From contig JAQTNM010000024.1 in the NCBI GenBank assembly GCA_028713875.1, positions 1 to 12,358 of the forward strand: a stretch of DNA of 12,358 nt. Direction: 5' to 3'. Positions 6,153 through 12,358 of this stretch are shown in pieces. This stretch comes from Candidatus Omnitrophota bacterium (GTDB lineage: Bacteria; Omnitrophota; Gorgyraeia; Gygaellales; Profunditerraquicolaceae). The notes under the pieces are model-generated. The model did no database searches. It was not told the origin of the DNA and worked only from the letters and a program-made list of their open reading frames with translations. Both the position numbers and the translations under genes were made by a program. Each line of letters starts with the position of its first letter. Within the stretch, counting starts at the first letter, position 1.

Positions 6153-8090
6153 TTATATAAGTCTTTTTAATGCCTCTTCTATTTTAACGCTGTCTTTCAA
6201 GATGTTTTTTTCCGGCTGCTCCCGCAGTATCTTTGTAATGACCCGGCCTATCTCCCGGGGCTCACAGAGATAAATATATTTTTTATCCTCCAGGCGCTTT
6301 AAAAAACGCTCGTGCCTCTTGTCCAGCCTGGATTTAAAAACAACCACGTATTTGCCGGAACTGGCTGCCTCTGAGATCATGGAGATACTTTCAGGCGAAA
6401 CCACTACGATCTCACTTAGAGCCAGTATCCCGCCTACGGCGTAAGCCGGGTTATCCCGGCTGGCGATAATTAACAGCCGGCTGTATGGATAATCCTTTAA
6501 TTCTAGCTCTAACAGGCTTTCAATTTCAGGCGGGGTCCTGCGGGAAGTGCTGGTCAGAACTTGCGCATCGTATTCTTCTATAACCGCCTTGACCTGGCCG
6601 AGGACCTCCTGCATCAGAACCTTGTGCAGCGAAAAATACCTGGTATTGCCGCCGACCAATAATCCCAATATCAATGCTTTAGAGATATCCGCCCGAGGCT
6701 TAAGCGCCCGGGCCTGCGCATTAAGATAATCCTCATTAATTAAATTCAGCGCGCCGTCAGTAACCACTACATTTTTCCCCTGCCTCGTCCTGTCATGCCG
6801 GGGCACGATCACCAGGTCAAATTTTTTCGCGGTTAATAATGGAGGACGCATTACCACTACGGATTTAGAAAGACCCTGGCGGCTAAGCGCGTAGTTGACT
6901 GCAGCCAGGGAAGAGCCGCAGGAAATAATTATGTCCGGGTTAAGCCTGGTTAAAGATTCATATACGCCCGGCTCTAAAAATGTTTTGAGGCACCAGAGGC
7001 AGCCCTGGCACTGATATTTCCCGGACAGGACACTGCTTACATCCATCGTCAGGCGCGATAATTTATTTTTAAACCTGACTTGTACAACGTCAACTGCCGG
7101 TTTCATATCCTGCTGCCTGCAAACGCGGATCAGGCCTTCGCTAACCGCCTGGGATTGCCGCAGGTGCCCGGTTTTGCCGTCATCTAAAATAAGTATATTC
7201 TTTCGCTTGCCGTATTTCCATATCTTGTAGATCCAGAGATAATCCCTGGGGAACCTTAAAACCAGTTTCTCAAATATGCGCACCAGCTCCTGCAGGTTGT
7301 TTCTGATATCTTCTTTGACATCGCCGCTTTTTTTAACTTCAAACGGCTTCTCAACGACAACCTTCATATAGGGCCCCTTTATCCTGGTGTGATATGCCGG
7401 AAGAATGACCGCCTGGTATTTTAAGGCCAGTCTAAGCGCGCCTGTTGCCATGGAAGCCTCTTTGCCGAAGAAATCCACTAACTCACCGGACTTGCCTCCC
7501 TGGTCAACGGTAATACCTATAGAATCATTATTTTTAAGCGCCTGGATCAGGGCGCGTGTCTGGTCCTGCGTCTGGATAAGGCAGCAGCCTTTTTGTCTGC
7601 GGTAAACATTCAGCAGATTATTTAACCGCGGGTACCTCTGTTCTCTTACCACCAGATAAAATTTGAATCCCAGGGTCGCACAGATAAGATTGGAAAGCTC
7701 CCAGCTGCCGGAGTGTATGCCCGCAAAAATAACACCCTTTCCCCGCCCGAATGCCTCTTTTACAAAATCAAGGCCCTCTATGTTGATATATTTATCCAGG
7801 TATTTTTTGTCGATCACCGGCAAAAGCAATATCTCTATCAGATTCTGTCCGAAATTGCGGTAAAATCCTTTTGCCAGCGACTTTAATTCCGCAGGCGATA
7901 AGCTCTTTCCTAAGGCCGTCTTGATATTGGCATATGCCCGGGCTCTGTGTTTGCAATCCAGGACATAGAGCAATTCTCCGGCCAGCCTGCCCAGAAAAAG
8001 ACTGAAGCCTAAAGGCAACACTCTTACAACGGGGCTCAAAAGCCTAAAGGCTATACAGCTTGCGTAATCGGCAATAAAATCTTTCTTCAT
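6153..8090 (-). CDS. LpxL/HtrB-family lipid A acyltransferase fused to ELM1-family domain
   Basis: A 645-residue two-domain protein. Residues 1 to about 292 match the LpxL/LpxM/HtrB acyltransferase family. They include an N-terminal hydrophobic stretch (about 12-45), the catalytic H-x4-E motif in AGIHSGSWE (H126, E131), the DQGGKSGELVDFFGK region (196-210), and the closing PRDYLWIYKIWK. These enzymes add a secondary acyl chain to Kdo-lipid A at the inner membrane. Residues 297-645 match the ELM1 family (named after a plant mitochondrial fission factor, with many bacterial members, GT-B-like fold). Evidence is DDGKTGHLRQSQAV (303-316), the TSTSRRTPPEIE segment (513-524) and SPESISMISEAASSGK (565-580). 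The bacterial function of ELM1 is not established; glycosyl transfer is an inference. A CQGCLWC cluster (361-367) lies in this half. The ATG lies 47 bases inside lpxK and has only a weak A-rich ribosome site, but the N-terminus it gives fits the family. Each half is close to normal length, and the frame is continuous through the junction near base 7205. Confidence 0.9.
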   Translation of the reverse strand: MKKDFIADYASCIAFRLLSPVVRVLPLGFSLFLGRLAGELLYVLDCKHRARAYANIKTALGKSLSPAELKSLAKGFYRNFGQNLIEILLLPVIDKKYLDKYINIEGLDFVKEAFGRGKGVIFAGIHSGSWELSNLICATLGFKFYLVVREQRYPRLNNLLNVYRRQKGCCLIQTQDQTRALIQALKNNDSIGITVDQGGKSGELVDFFGKEASMATGALRLALKYQAVILPAYHTRIKGPYMKVVVEKPFEVKKSGDVKEDIRNNLQELVRIFEKLVLRFPRDYLWIYKIWKYGKRKNILILDDGKTGHLRQSQAVSEGLIRVCRQQDMKPAVDVVQVRFKNKLSRLTMDVSSVLSGKYQCQGCLWCLKTFLEPGVYESLTRLNPDIIISCGSSLAAVNYALSRQGLSKSVVVMRPPLLTAKKFDLVIVPRHDRTRQGKNVVVTDGALNLINEDYLNAQARALKPRADISKALILGLLVGGNTRYFSLHKVLMQEVLGQVKAVIEEYDAQVLTSTSRRTPPEIESLLELELKDYPYSRLLIIASRDNPAYAVGGILALSEIVVVSPESISMISEAASSGKYVVVFKSRLDKRHERFLKRLEDKKYIYLCEPREIGRVITKILREQPEKNILKDSVKIEEALKRLI

Positions 8091-9120
8091 CTTTTATGAT
8101 CGCCAGTTTGACCCGTAAAACAAAAATAGGGATCCCTCTCGTATACAAATCCCGGGCGTTGAGCCTTGCGGCATCCTTCTGCGTAGTTACGATCGCCCCG
8201 ATATTTTTCCCTGCGGATTCCGCAATGATGCGGCTTAAGTCCTTTTGCGAATAATTGTGATGGTCCGGGAACTTAAAAGAAAGACCGATGTTGACCCCCA
8301 GTTTACTAAGCGTATTCTCAAAATAATCCGGGTCGCCTATACCGGAAAATGCGGTTACGGTCCGGCCTTCGAGCATATGCGCATCAAACATATTATGGCC
8401 CTCTCCAAGTTTATAAAAACCCGCGGCTCTGTGCACGGATTCAAAGACCTCCGCCAAAGGATTAATGCCCTTAAGGTAATGTTTTATTCTCTTAATATCA
8501 GGGCCGAGGTCGGTCTTGGTCAAGATAAATACATCGGCTTTTTTAAGTGTGAAAACGGGCTGGCGCAGTATGCCCCGGGGAAGCAGTTTACGGTTGCCTA
8601 AAGGATTGACCGCATCGACAACCACGATCTCAAGGTCTTTTTTTATCCTCCACTGCTGCAGTCCGTCATCCAAAATCACCGTATCCGCTGCGTAGCCGCA
8701 GATAGCCAAATTCGCCGCGCGGACACGGTCCGTATCCACCAGCACAGGGACATTCTTAAGGTTATTTTTAAGCATGCAGGGTTCATCGCCCATTACAGCG
8801 CAATCGTCATTGCCTGCGCCGCAGAAAAAAGCATTTTTTCTTTTGTATCCACGGCTGAGTACCGCTACTCTATGGCCCTGTTCTGACAGGTATCCGGCGA
8901 TAAGTTCAACCAGGGAAGTCTTGCCTGTGCCGCCCAAAGTAATATTGCCTACGCTGACGACCTTGCATCCTAACCTATGCGGCCTGATGCCGTAAATAAA
9001 GATCAGGACCCTCACCAAAATCCCGTAAATAAGGCTCAAGCTAAAAAGCAGCGGCTTTATCATGCCGGCGATAAAACCTTTTTCTTTGTCTGTGGCTAAA
9101 TTGTATAGGTATTTTGGCAT
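8044..9120 (-). CDS. lpxK: Tetraacyldisaccharide 4'-kinase
   Basis: LpxK phosphorylates the 4' position of the tetraacyl-disaccharide-1-phosphate to give lipid IVA, using ATP at the inner membrane. The protein has 358 residues and a membrane segment (about 22-43). The Walker A motif is GNITLGGTGKTS (58-69, K67). LSRGYKRK (88-95), GDEP (111-114) and VDTDRVRAA follow, then DDGLQQW (151-157), LLPRGILRQP (179-188), AFSGIGDPDYF (257-267), FPDHHNYS (284-291) and TTQKDAARL (312-320). All are family landmarks. The DDG motif is a variant, since DDGFQH is more usual. The ATG at 9120 lies 25 bases inside waaA. An internal ATG at 9063 would remove 19 residues, but the residues before it (YLYNLATDKEKG) look like a genuine amphipathic lead-in, so the longer form is kept. 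The linkage to waaA and an acyltransferase fits the lipid A pathway. Confidence 0.96.
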   Translation of the reverse strand: MPKYLYNLATDKEKGFIAGMIKPLLFSLSLIYGILVRVLIFIYGIRPHRLGCKVVSVGNITLGGTGKTSLVELIAGYLSEQGHRVAVLSRGYKRKNAFFCGAGNDDCAVMGDEPCMLKNNLKNVPVLVDTDRVRAANLAICGYAADTVILDDGLQQWRIKKDLEIVVVDAVNPLGNRKLLPRGILRQPVFTLKKADVFILTKTDLGPDIKRIKHYLKGINPLAEVFESVHRAAGFYKLGEGHNMFDAHMLEGRTVTAFSGIGDPDYFENTLSKLGVNIGLSFKFPDHHNYSQKDLSRIIAESAGKNIGAIVTTQKDAARLNARDLYTRGIPIFVLRVKLAIIKDEERFYCRLRKLYSL

Positions 9121-10382
9121 ATTTCTTTTATGATTGCGGCATTCTTGCCGGTGGCGCCCTGGTTTACGGCTAATAATTCCTTGGCTTTTTGCGCAAACGA
9201 CGGTATCGTGTAAGGGTTATCCAATAGATATTTAACCCCTGAATACAGTTGTTCTGTGTCCTTTACCAAAAGCGCAGCTCCCCGCTCCAGGAAAAGCTGC
9301 GCGATATCGCGAAAATTGAACATATACGGCCCGAACAAAACGGGTTGGCCTAACATCGCTGGCTCCAGGATATTGTGCCCGCCCTTCTTAACGAGGCTTC
9401 CGCCTACGAAAACAATGTCTGCGATGCTATAGATGGACAAAAGCTCTCCTACGCTATCAAGGATAAGCACTGTCTTTGCATCTCCGCTTGCATTAGGCCT
9501 TACGGTTATCTTGCTGGTCCGGGTTGCCTCAAAGCCGGCCGACCTGATTAACTTTTCCAGCTCCGCGGATCTTTCCGGATGCCGGGGCGCAATAAGCAGC
9601 CTTAAGGCCGGGGAAACCGCCAGTAATTTCTTATATGCTGCCAGGATAATCCCTTCTTCGCCCGGGTGCGTGGAGCCGCATACAAAGAACTTGTCCCCTG
9701 GGCTGATGCCCAGTTTTAGTTTCAGGTCTGCAGCGTTCTTTAAAACCAGGGAAACTTTCAGGTCAAATTTCATATTTCCGGTTACGCGGACCTTATCCTT
9801 GCGCACGCCCATCCGGATGAGCCTTTCTGCGTCGCGGACTGACTGCACGCAAAAGACCTCTATTTCGTTCAGCATATTTTTAAACAAAAACCTGAACGCC
9901 ATGTACTTCTTAAAAGAAGCGTCGGAGATCCTGGCGTTTACCACAATGACAGGTATGCGTTTCTCATAAAGGCATGAAACAAGATTAGGCCACAGCTCTG
10001 TCTCCGCCAGGATAAATACGCTAGGGTTGATCTTTTCTATCACCCCGCGCACTATGAAGCTTAAGTCTAAAGGCAAATAGATGACTGTGTCCCTGTTTGC
10101 GGCAATGTTCCTGGCAATCTTATTTCCGGTAGGCGTGACCGTAGAGATGACAAATCTTTTACCGGGATAGGTCTTCCTCAGTTCTTCCAGGAGCGTCCTT
10201 ACCGCCATAACCTCGCCCACGCTGACCGCATGTATCCAGACCGGTCGCCCTTTAAGCTCCAGGTCTTTGGGCAAAAACCCCAGGCGCTGGGTAAAGCCGC
10301 GGTGGAATTTCCCGCGCCATAAAAATACTGGCAGATATGCAACTGCCGCCAGAATGTATATAAGATTATAAAATATAAACAT
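9096..10382 (-). CDS. waaA: 3-deoxy-D-manno-octulosonic acid (Kdo) transferase
   Basis: WaaA (KdtA, GT30) transfers Kdo from CMP-Kdo to lipid IVA. The protein has 428 residues, close to the E. coli enzyme's length. It has an N-terminal membrane segment (about 3-21) and QRLGFLP, then WIHAVSVGEV (49-58). E57 in this motif corresponds to the glutamate regarded as the catalytic base in the Aquifex enzyme. AETELWPNLV (126-135), VNARISDASF (148-157), TGNMKFD (201-207), CGSTHPGEE (235-243), IAPRHPER (264-271) and the donor-site GGSLVKKGGHNILEPA (327-342) follow. All major motifs are intact. Whether it adds one, two or more Kdo units cannot be told from sequence. The ATG at 10382 is the only usual start before the conserved region: a TAA lies in frame just upstream and no GTG or TTG follows soon. 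The gene starts 39 bases after xerC and overlaps lpxK by 25 bases. Confidence 0.97.
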   Translation of the reverse strand: MFIFYNLIYILAAVAYLPVFLWRGKFHRGFTQRLGFLPKDLELKGRPVWIHAVSVGEVMAVRTLLEELRKTYPGKRFVISTVTPTGNKIARNIAANRDTVIYLPLDLSFIVRGVIEKINPSVFILAETELWPNLVSCLYEKRIPVIVVNARISDASFKKYMAFRFLFKNMLNEIEVFCVQSVRDAERLIRMGVRKDKVRVTGNMKFDLKVSLVLKNAADLKLKLGISPGDKFFVCGSTHPGEEGIILAAYKKLLAVSPALRLLIAPRHPERSAELEKLIRSAGFEATRTSKITVRPNASGDAKTVLILDSVGELLSIYSIADIVFVGGSLVKKGGHNILEPAMLGQPVLFGPYMFNFRDIAQLFLERGAALLVKDTEQLYSGVKYLLDNPYTIPSFAQKAKELLAVNQGATGKNAAIIKEICQNTYTI

Positions 10383-10383
10383 A

Positions 10384-10387
10384 CCCT
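10384..10387 (-). promoter_or_regulatory. AGGG one base before the waaA start codon
   Basis: On the minus strand AGGG ends one base before the ATG at 10382, far closer than the usual 5-9 base spacing. No better purine-rich site occurs in the 39-base gap. It may be a poor ribosome binding site or chance, with the A-rich leader helping initiation instead. Confidence 0.2.
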
Positions 10388-10396
10388 GGTTTTACT

Positions 10397-10426
10397 TTTT
10401 GCGTTTTAAGTTTTGCGCTTTTTAAG
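10397..10426. repeat. Short imperfect tandem repeat in the xerC-waaA gap
   Basis: On the plus strand TTTTGCGTTTTAAG (10397-10410) is followed directly by TTTTGCGCTTTTTAAG (10411-10426), two copies differing by two inserted bases. The second copy covers the xerC stop codon. It lies in the only spacer in the window longer than 9 bases. It is AT-rich and could be slippage, a spacer, or part of a weak control region; no hairpin with a T-run is formed, so it is not a convincing terminator. Confidence 0.45.
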
Positions 10427-11282
10427 CCCGGGGGTGCGCTTTATCATAGACGTTTTTTAACCGCTCAGTGGTAAGATGTGTGTATATCTGCGTGGTGGAA
10501 AGATTGGCATGCCCCAGAAGCTCCTGCACGCTCCTTAAATCCGCCCCGTGGTCTAATAGATGCGTGGCAAAGGAATGCCTTAAAGTGTGCGGGGATACGC
10601 CGTGTTTTATGCTGGCTAGTCTTATGTATTTCCCCACGATACCCCTGACCCCCCGGTCGCTTATGCGTTTGCCGGACCTGTTCAAAAAGACAACTTCTGA
10701 CTGCTTTTTTCTTTTATCCAGATATTCCCTTATAGCCCGGATAGCGTGCTCGCCGATAGGCACGATCCGCTCTTTTTTGCCCTTGCCCATAACCTTAACT
10801 ATACCGCTGATAAAATCAATATCCTGGGTATTTAAACCCACCAGTTCCGATATCCTTATGCCCGTGGAATAAAATGTTTCCAGGATTGCCCGGTCGCGTA
10901 AGGCCTCTTTGCCTGCCTGGCCAGCTGACTCTATCAGCCTGCGGGTCTCCTCTTCAGTCAGGAATTGCGGCAGATGCTTTTCCATTTTGGGACTGGAAAG
11001 CATCAGTATAGGGTTAGCCTTCAGGAATCCTTCGCGGGTCAGGAATTTGAAAAAAGACCTCAAGCTTGAAAGCTTGCGGCCCACGGAGCGGCTGCCCAGG
11101 TTCTTTCCCTTCAAAATAGCCAGGTATTTCCTTAAGGTAAGGTAATCCGTATTCTCAACAGGGCTCTTATCCAAAAAATTCCGGAAATCCTCAAGGTCCA
11201 GGCGGTAGTTGGTTATCGTGTGGCTGGAATAATTTTTCTCGATCTGGAGGTAGCGGATGAATTTCTCAATATACCTTTCCAT
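10422..11282 (-). CDS. xerC: Xer-type tyrosine recombinase
   Basis: A 286-residue site-specific recombinase with the two-domain plan of XerC/XerD. An N-terminal SAM-like core-binding domain covers about 1-95 (YLQIEKNYSSHTITNYRLDL). The catalytic domain carries all six active-site residues: R143 (GIRISELVGL), K167 (MGKGKKER), H232 and R235 (HTLRH), H258 (LGHANLSTTQIYTH) and the nucleophile Y267. The spacing between R235, H258 and Y267 equals that in E. coli XerD, and the C-terminus ends with HPRA as in that protein. Xer recombinases resolve chromosome dimers at dif sites at the septum. The topA neighbour is also found next to xerC/codV in other bacteria, which argues for a housekeeping Xer rather than a phage integrase. 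XerC and XerD cannot be told apart safely here. It starts 9 bases after topA and ends 39 bases before waaA. Confidence 0.93.
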   Translation of the reverse strand: MERYIEKFIRYLQIEKNYSSHTITNYRLDLEDFRNFLDKSPVENTDYLTLRKYLAILKGKNLGSRSVGRKLSSLRSFFKFLTREGFLKANPILMLSSPKMEKHLPQFLTEEETRRLIESAGQAGKEALRDRAILETFYSTGIRISELVGLNTQDIDFISGIVKVMGKGKKERIVPIGEHAIRAIREYLDKRKKQSEVVFLNRSGKRISDRGVRGIVGKYIRLASIKHGVSPHTLRHSFATHLLDHGADLRSVQELLGHANLSTTQIYTHLTTERLKNVYDKAHPRA

Positions 11283-11291
11283 GGCCCTATG

Positions 11292-12358
11292 TTAAGTTTG
11301 GGGGAGTTCCTTGGAAGTAAACCTGCATTTGGGAAAATTGGAACAGCCGTAAAAAAAACCTCTTTTGGAGCGCCGCTGCACCAATTCTCCGCCGCACTCT
11401 TTTTCCGGGCATTTAACTCCGGTGGTAATGGACTTGGAGTTCCTGCACTGCGGGAACCCCGAACAGCTCAAGAATTTCCCTTTCCTGCCCCACTTGATGA
11501 TCATGGGTTTTCCGCACTTATCGCAGACCTCTCCGGTTGCCACCACTTCTTTCTTAATGTTCTTCTGGGCAAAATCCAGGTTCTCCTTGAACGGCTGATA
11601 GAAATCCGCAAGTACCTTTGTCTTATTTAAAGAACCTTCCTCGATCTCATCCAATGAATCTTCCATTCCCGCGGTGAATTTGACATCCATGATCCTGGGA
11701 AAGTATTCAACCAGCATGTCGCAGACTTTGAAACCCAGTTCCGTAGGACAAAAATATCCTTTTTGCCTGCGCACGTAATCGCGTTGAATCAAAGTATAGA
11801 TTATCGGCGCGTAGGTAGAGGGCCTGCCGATGCCTTCTTCTTCCAGCGCCTTGACCAGCGAGCTGTCCGAGAACCTGGCCGGCGGCTTTGTAAAATGCTG
11901 GGAGGGTAAAAGTCCAAGCAACTCCAGGATCTCGTCTTTGGCCAGGGCCGGAAGCTTGTTTTTCTCCTCATCCTCTTTGTTATTGTTATAGACAGCGGTA
12001 AACCCGTTGAAAATAAGCTCTGTGCCGGAAGCCCCGAATAAATACTGGTCTGCTTTTATATCTACGCTGGTAGCCAGATACCGCGCCGGGACCATCTGGC
12101 TGGCTATAAAACGATTATAAATCAGGGTGTATAATTTATGCTGCTCCGGGGTTAAAGACGATTTAATGCTCTCCGGTGTATAATGCATTATCGTGGGCCG
12201 GATGGCTTCGTGAGCTTCCTGGGCGTGTTTCTTCACCTTGTAGACATTGGGTTTATCCGGGAGATATTCTTTACCGAATTGCTCCAGGATATGTTTCCTT
12301 ACGTTGTTTACGGCCTCAGCCGCTACCTGCGTGGAATCAGTGCGCATATATGTGATCA
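11292..12358 (-). CDS. topA: DNA topoisomerase I, C-terminal half (5' end beyond right edge)
   Basis: The type IA topoisomerase relaxes negative supercoils by a transient 5'-phosphotyrosine link. The visible part begins at the right edge with the active-site segment ITYMRTDST; the nucleophilic Tyr codon is 12350-12348, just before the in-frame ATG at 12347. Numbering from that Met, AHEAIRPT (45-52), the EEGIGRPSTYAPII segment (170-183) and TAGMEDSLDEIEEG (225-238) are classic landmarks of the catalytic core. Two C-terminal zinc ribbons follow, with cysteines 275, 278, 295, 301 and 313, 318, 335, 341. The protein ends a few residues later, so this is a short-tailed form with two ribbons. Family members of this type have roughly 700 residues or more, so about half lies outside the window. 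The ATG at 12347 is not the true start, because the catalytic Tyr precedes it. The gene leads into xerC with 9 bases between. Confidence 0.97.
   Translation of the reverse strand, partial: ITYMRTDSTQVAAEAVNNVRKHILEQFGKEYLPDKPNVYKVKKHAQEAHEAIRPTIMHYTPESIKSSLTPEQHKLYTLIYNRFIASQMVPARYLATSVDIKADQYLFGASGTELIFNGFTAVYNNNKEDEEKNKLPALAKDEILELLGLLPSQHFTKPPARFSDSSLVKALEEEGIGRPSTYAPIIYTLIQRDYVRRQKGYFCPTELGFKVCDMLVEYFPRIMDVKFTAGMEDSLDEIEEGSLNKTKVLADFYQPFKENLDFAQKNIKKEVVATGEVCDKCGKPMIIKWGRKGKFLSCSGFPQCRNSKSITTGVKCPEKECGGELVQRRSKRGFFYGCSNFPKCRFTSKELPQT

Larger units (their letters stand above)
1..12358 (-). other. Probable polycistronic unit topA-xerC-waaA-lpxK-acyltransferase-glycosyltransferases
   Basis: All ten genes share one strand. 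Spacings in order of transcription are +9, +39, -25, -47, +1, -4, -22, +9 and -8 bases. No hairpin followed by a T-run and no convincing promoter was seen in any junction. The only room for a separate control element outside coding sequence is the 39-base xerC-waaA gap. Co-transcription is inferred from this packing; promoter and terminator must lie outside the window or inside coding sequence. Confidence 0.6.

Noticed and set aside
4061..8090. Fusions as artefacts of frameshift or missed stop codons
   Set aside because: Both frames run unbroken through the junctions, and each half keeps full-length family motifs, so an error would have to remove a stop and start cleanly in each case.
8245..8601. 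Plus-strand open frame of 118 codons
   Set aside because: Antisense to the conserved C-terminal half of lpxK, with no family resemblance.
9433..9969. Plus-strand open frame of 178 codons
   Set aside because: It lies wholly antisense to waaA, whose motifs are complete; the translation has no recognisable domain and no ribosome site context.
10422..11282. Tyrosine recombinase as a sign of a prophage or integrative element
   Set aside because: Length, catalytic spacing, HPRA C-terminus and topA linkage fit a housekeeping Xer. No attachment-site repeats, tRNA or phage genes are nearby.
1..12358. CRISPR arrays, rRNA/tRNA genes, riboswitches, insertion sequences
   Set aside because: No regularly spaced repeats, no tRNA-like cloverleaf sequence, no transposase motif and no terminal inverted repeats were seen; coding sequence fills nearly the whole window.

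Overview
The window is one unbroken run of ten genes, all on the minus strand, so transcription goes from the right edge to the left. The genes use lipid A/Kdo chemistry (LpxK, WaaA, an LpxL-type acyltransferase), so the host is a Gram-negative bacterium with LPS. Base composition is moderate (near 50% GC by eye). Most junctions overlap or nearly touch, and most downstream genes have poor Shine-Dalgarno sequences. Domain fusions are frequent, and a topA-xerC pair leads straight into Kdo/lipid A genes. The overall style recalls uncultured PVC-related lineages such as Omnitrophota; that placement is inference, not something the sequence proves.

Right part (12358-10422): the C-terminal half of DNA topoisomerase I (topA, running off the right edge) and a complete Xer-type tyrosine recombinase. 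Middle (10382-6153): Kdo transferase waaA, lipid A 4'-kinase lpxK, and a 645-residue protein joining an LpxL/HtrB-family lipid A acyltransferase to an ELM1-family GT-B-like domain. Left part (6151-1): a sugar-transfer block made of a GT4-GT9 fusion, a stand-alone GT4, a membrane-anchored NodB-type deacetylase homologue with altered active-site motifs, a WaaF-like GT9, and a tandem GT9-GT9 protein that runs off the left edge. This last reading frame is open from 1148 to base 1.

Read together, the cluster looks like an inner-membrane assembly line. LpxK phosphorylates the lipid A disaccharide, WaaA adds Kdo, the LpxL domain adds a secondary acyl chain, and the GT9/GT4 domains build a heptose/hexose core. 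The ELM1 domain and the deacetylase homologue have less certain roles. Eight GT-B-type domains (WaaA, ELM1, two GT4, four GT9, the last incomplete) are encoded in about 10.4 kb, several fused pairwise. The fusions, the unusual deacetylase and a recurring four-cysteine motif in the GT9 domains are the most interesting points. No RNA genes, CRISPR arrays, insertion sequences or convincing terminators were seen, and no gene-free stretch exceeds 39 bases.
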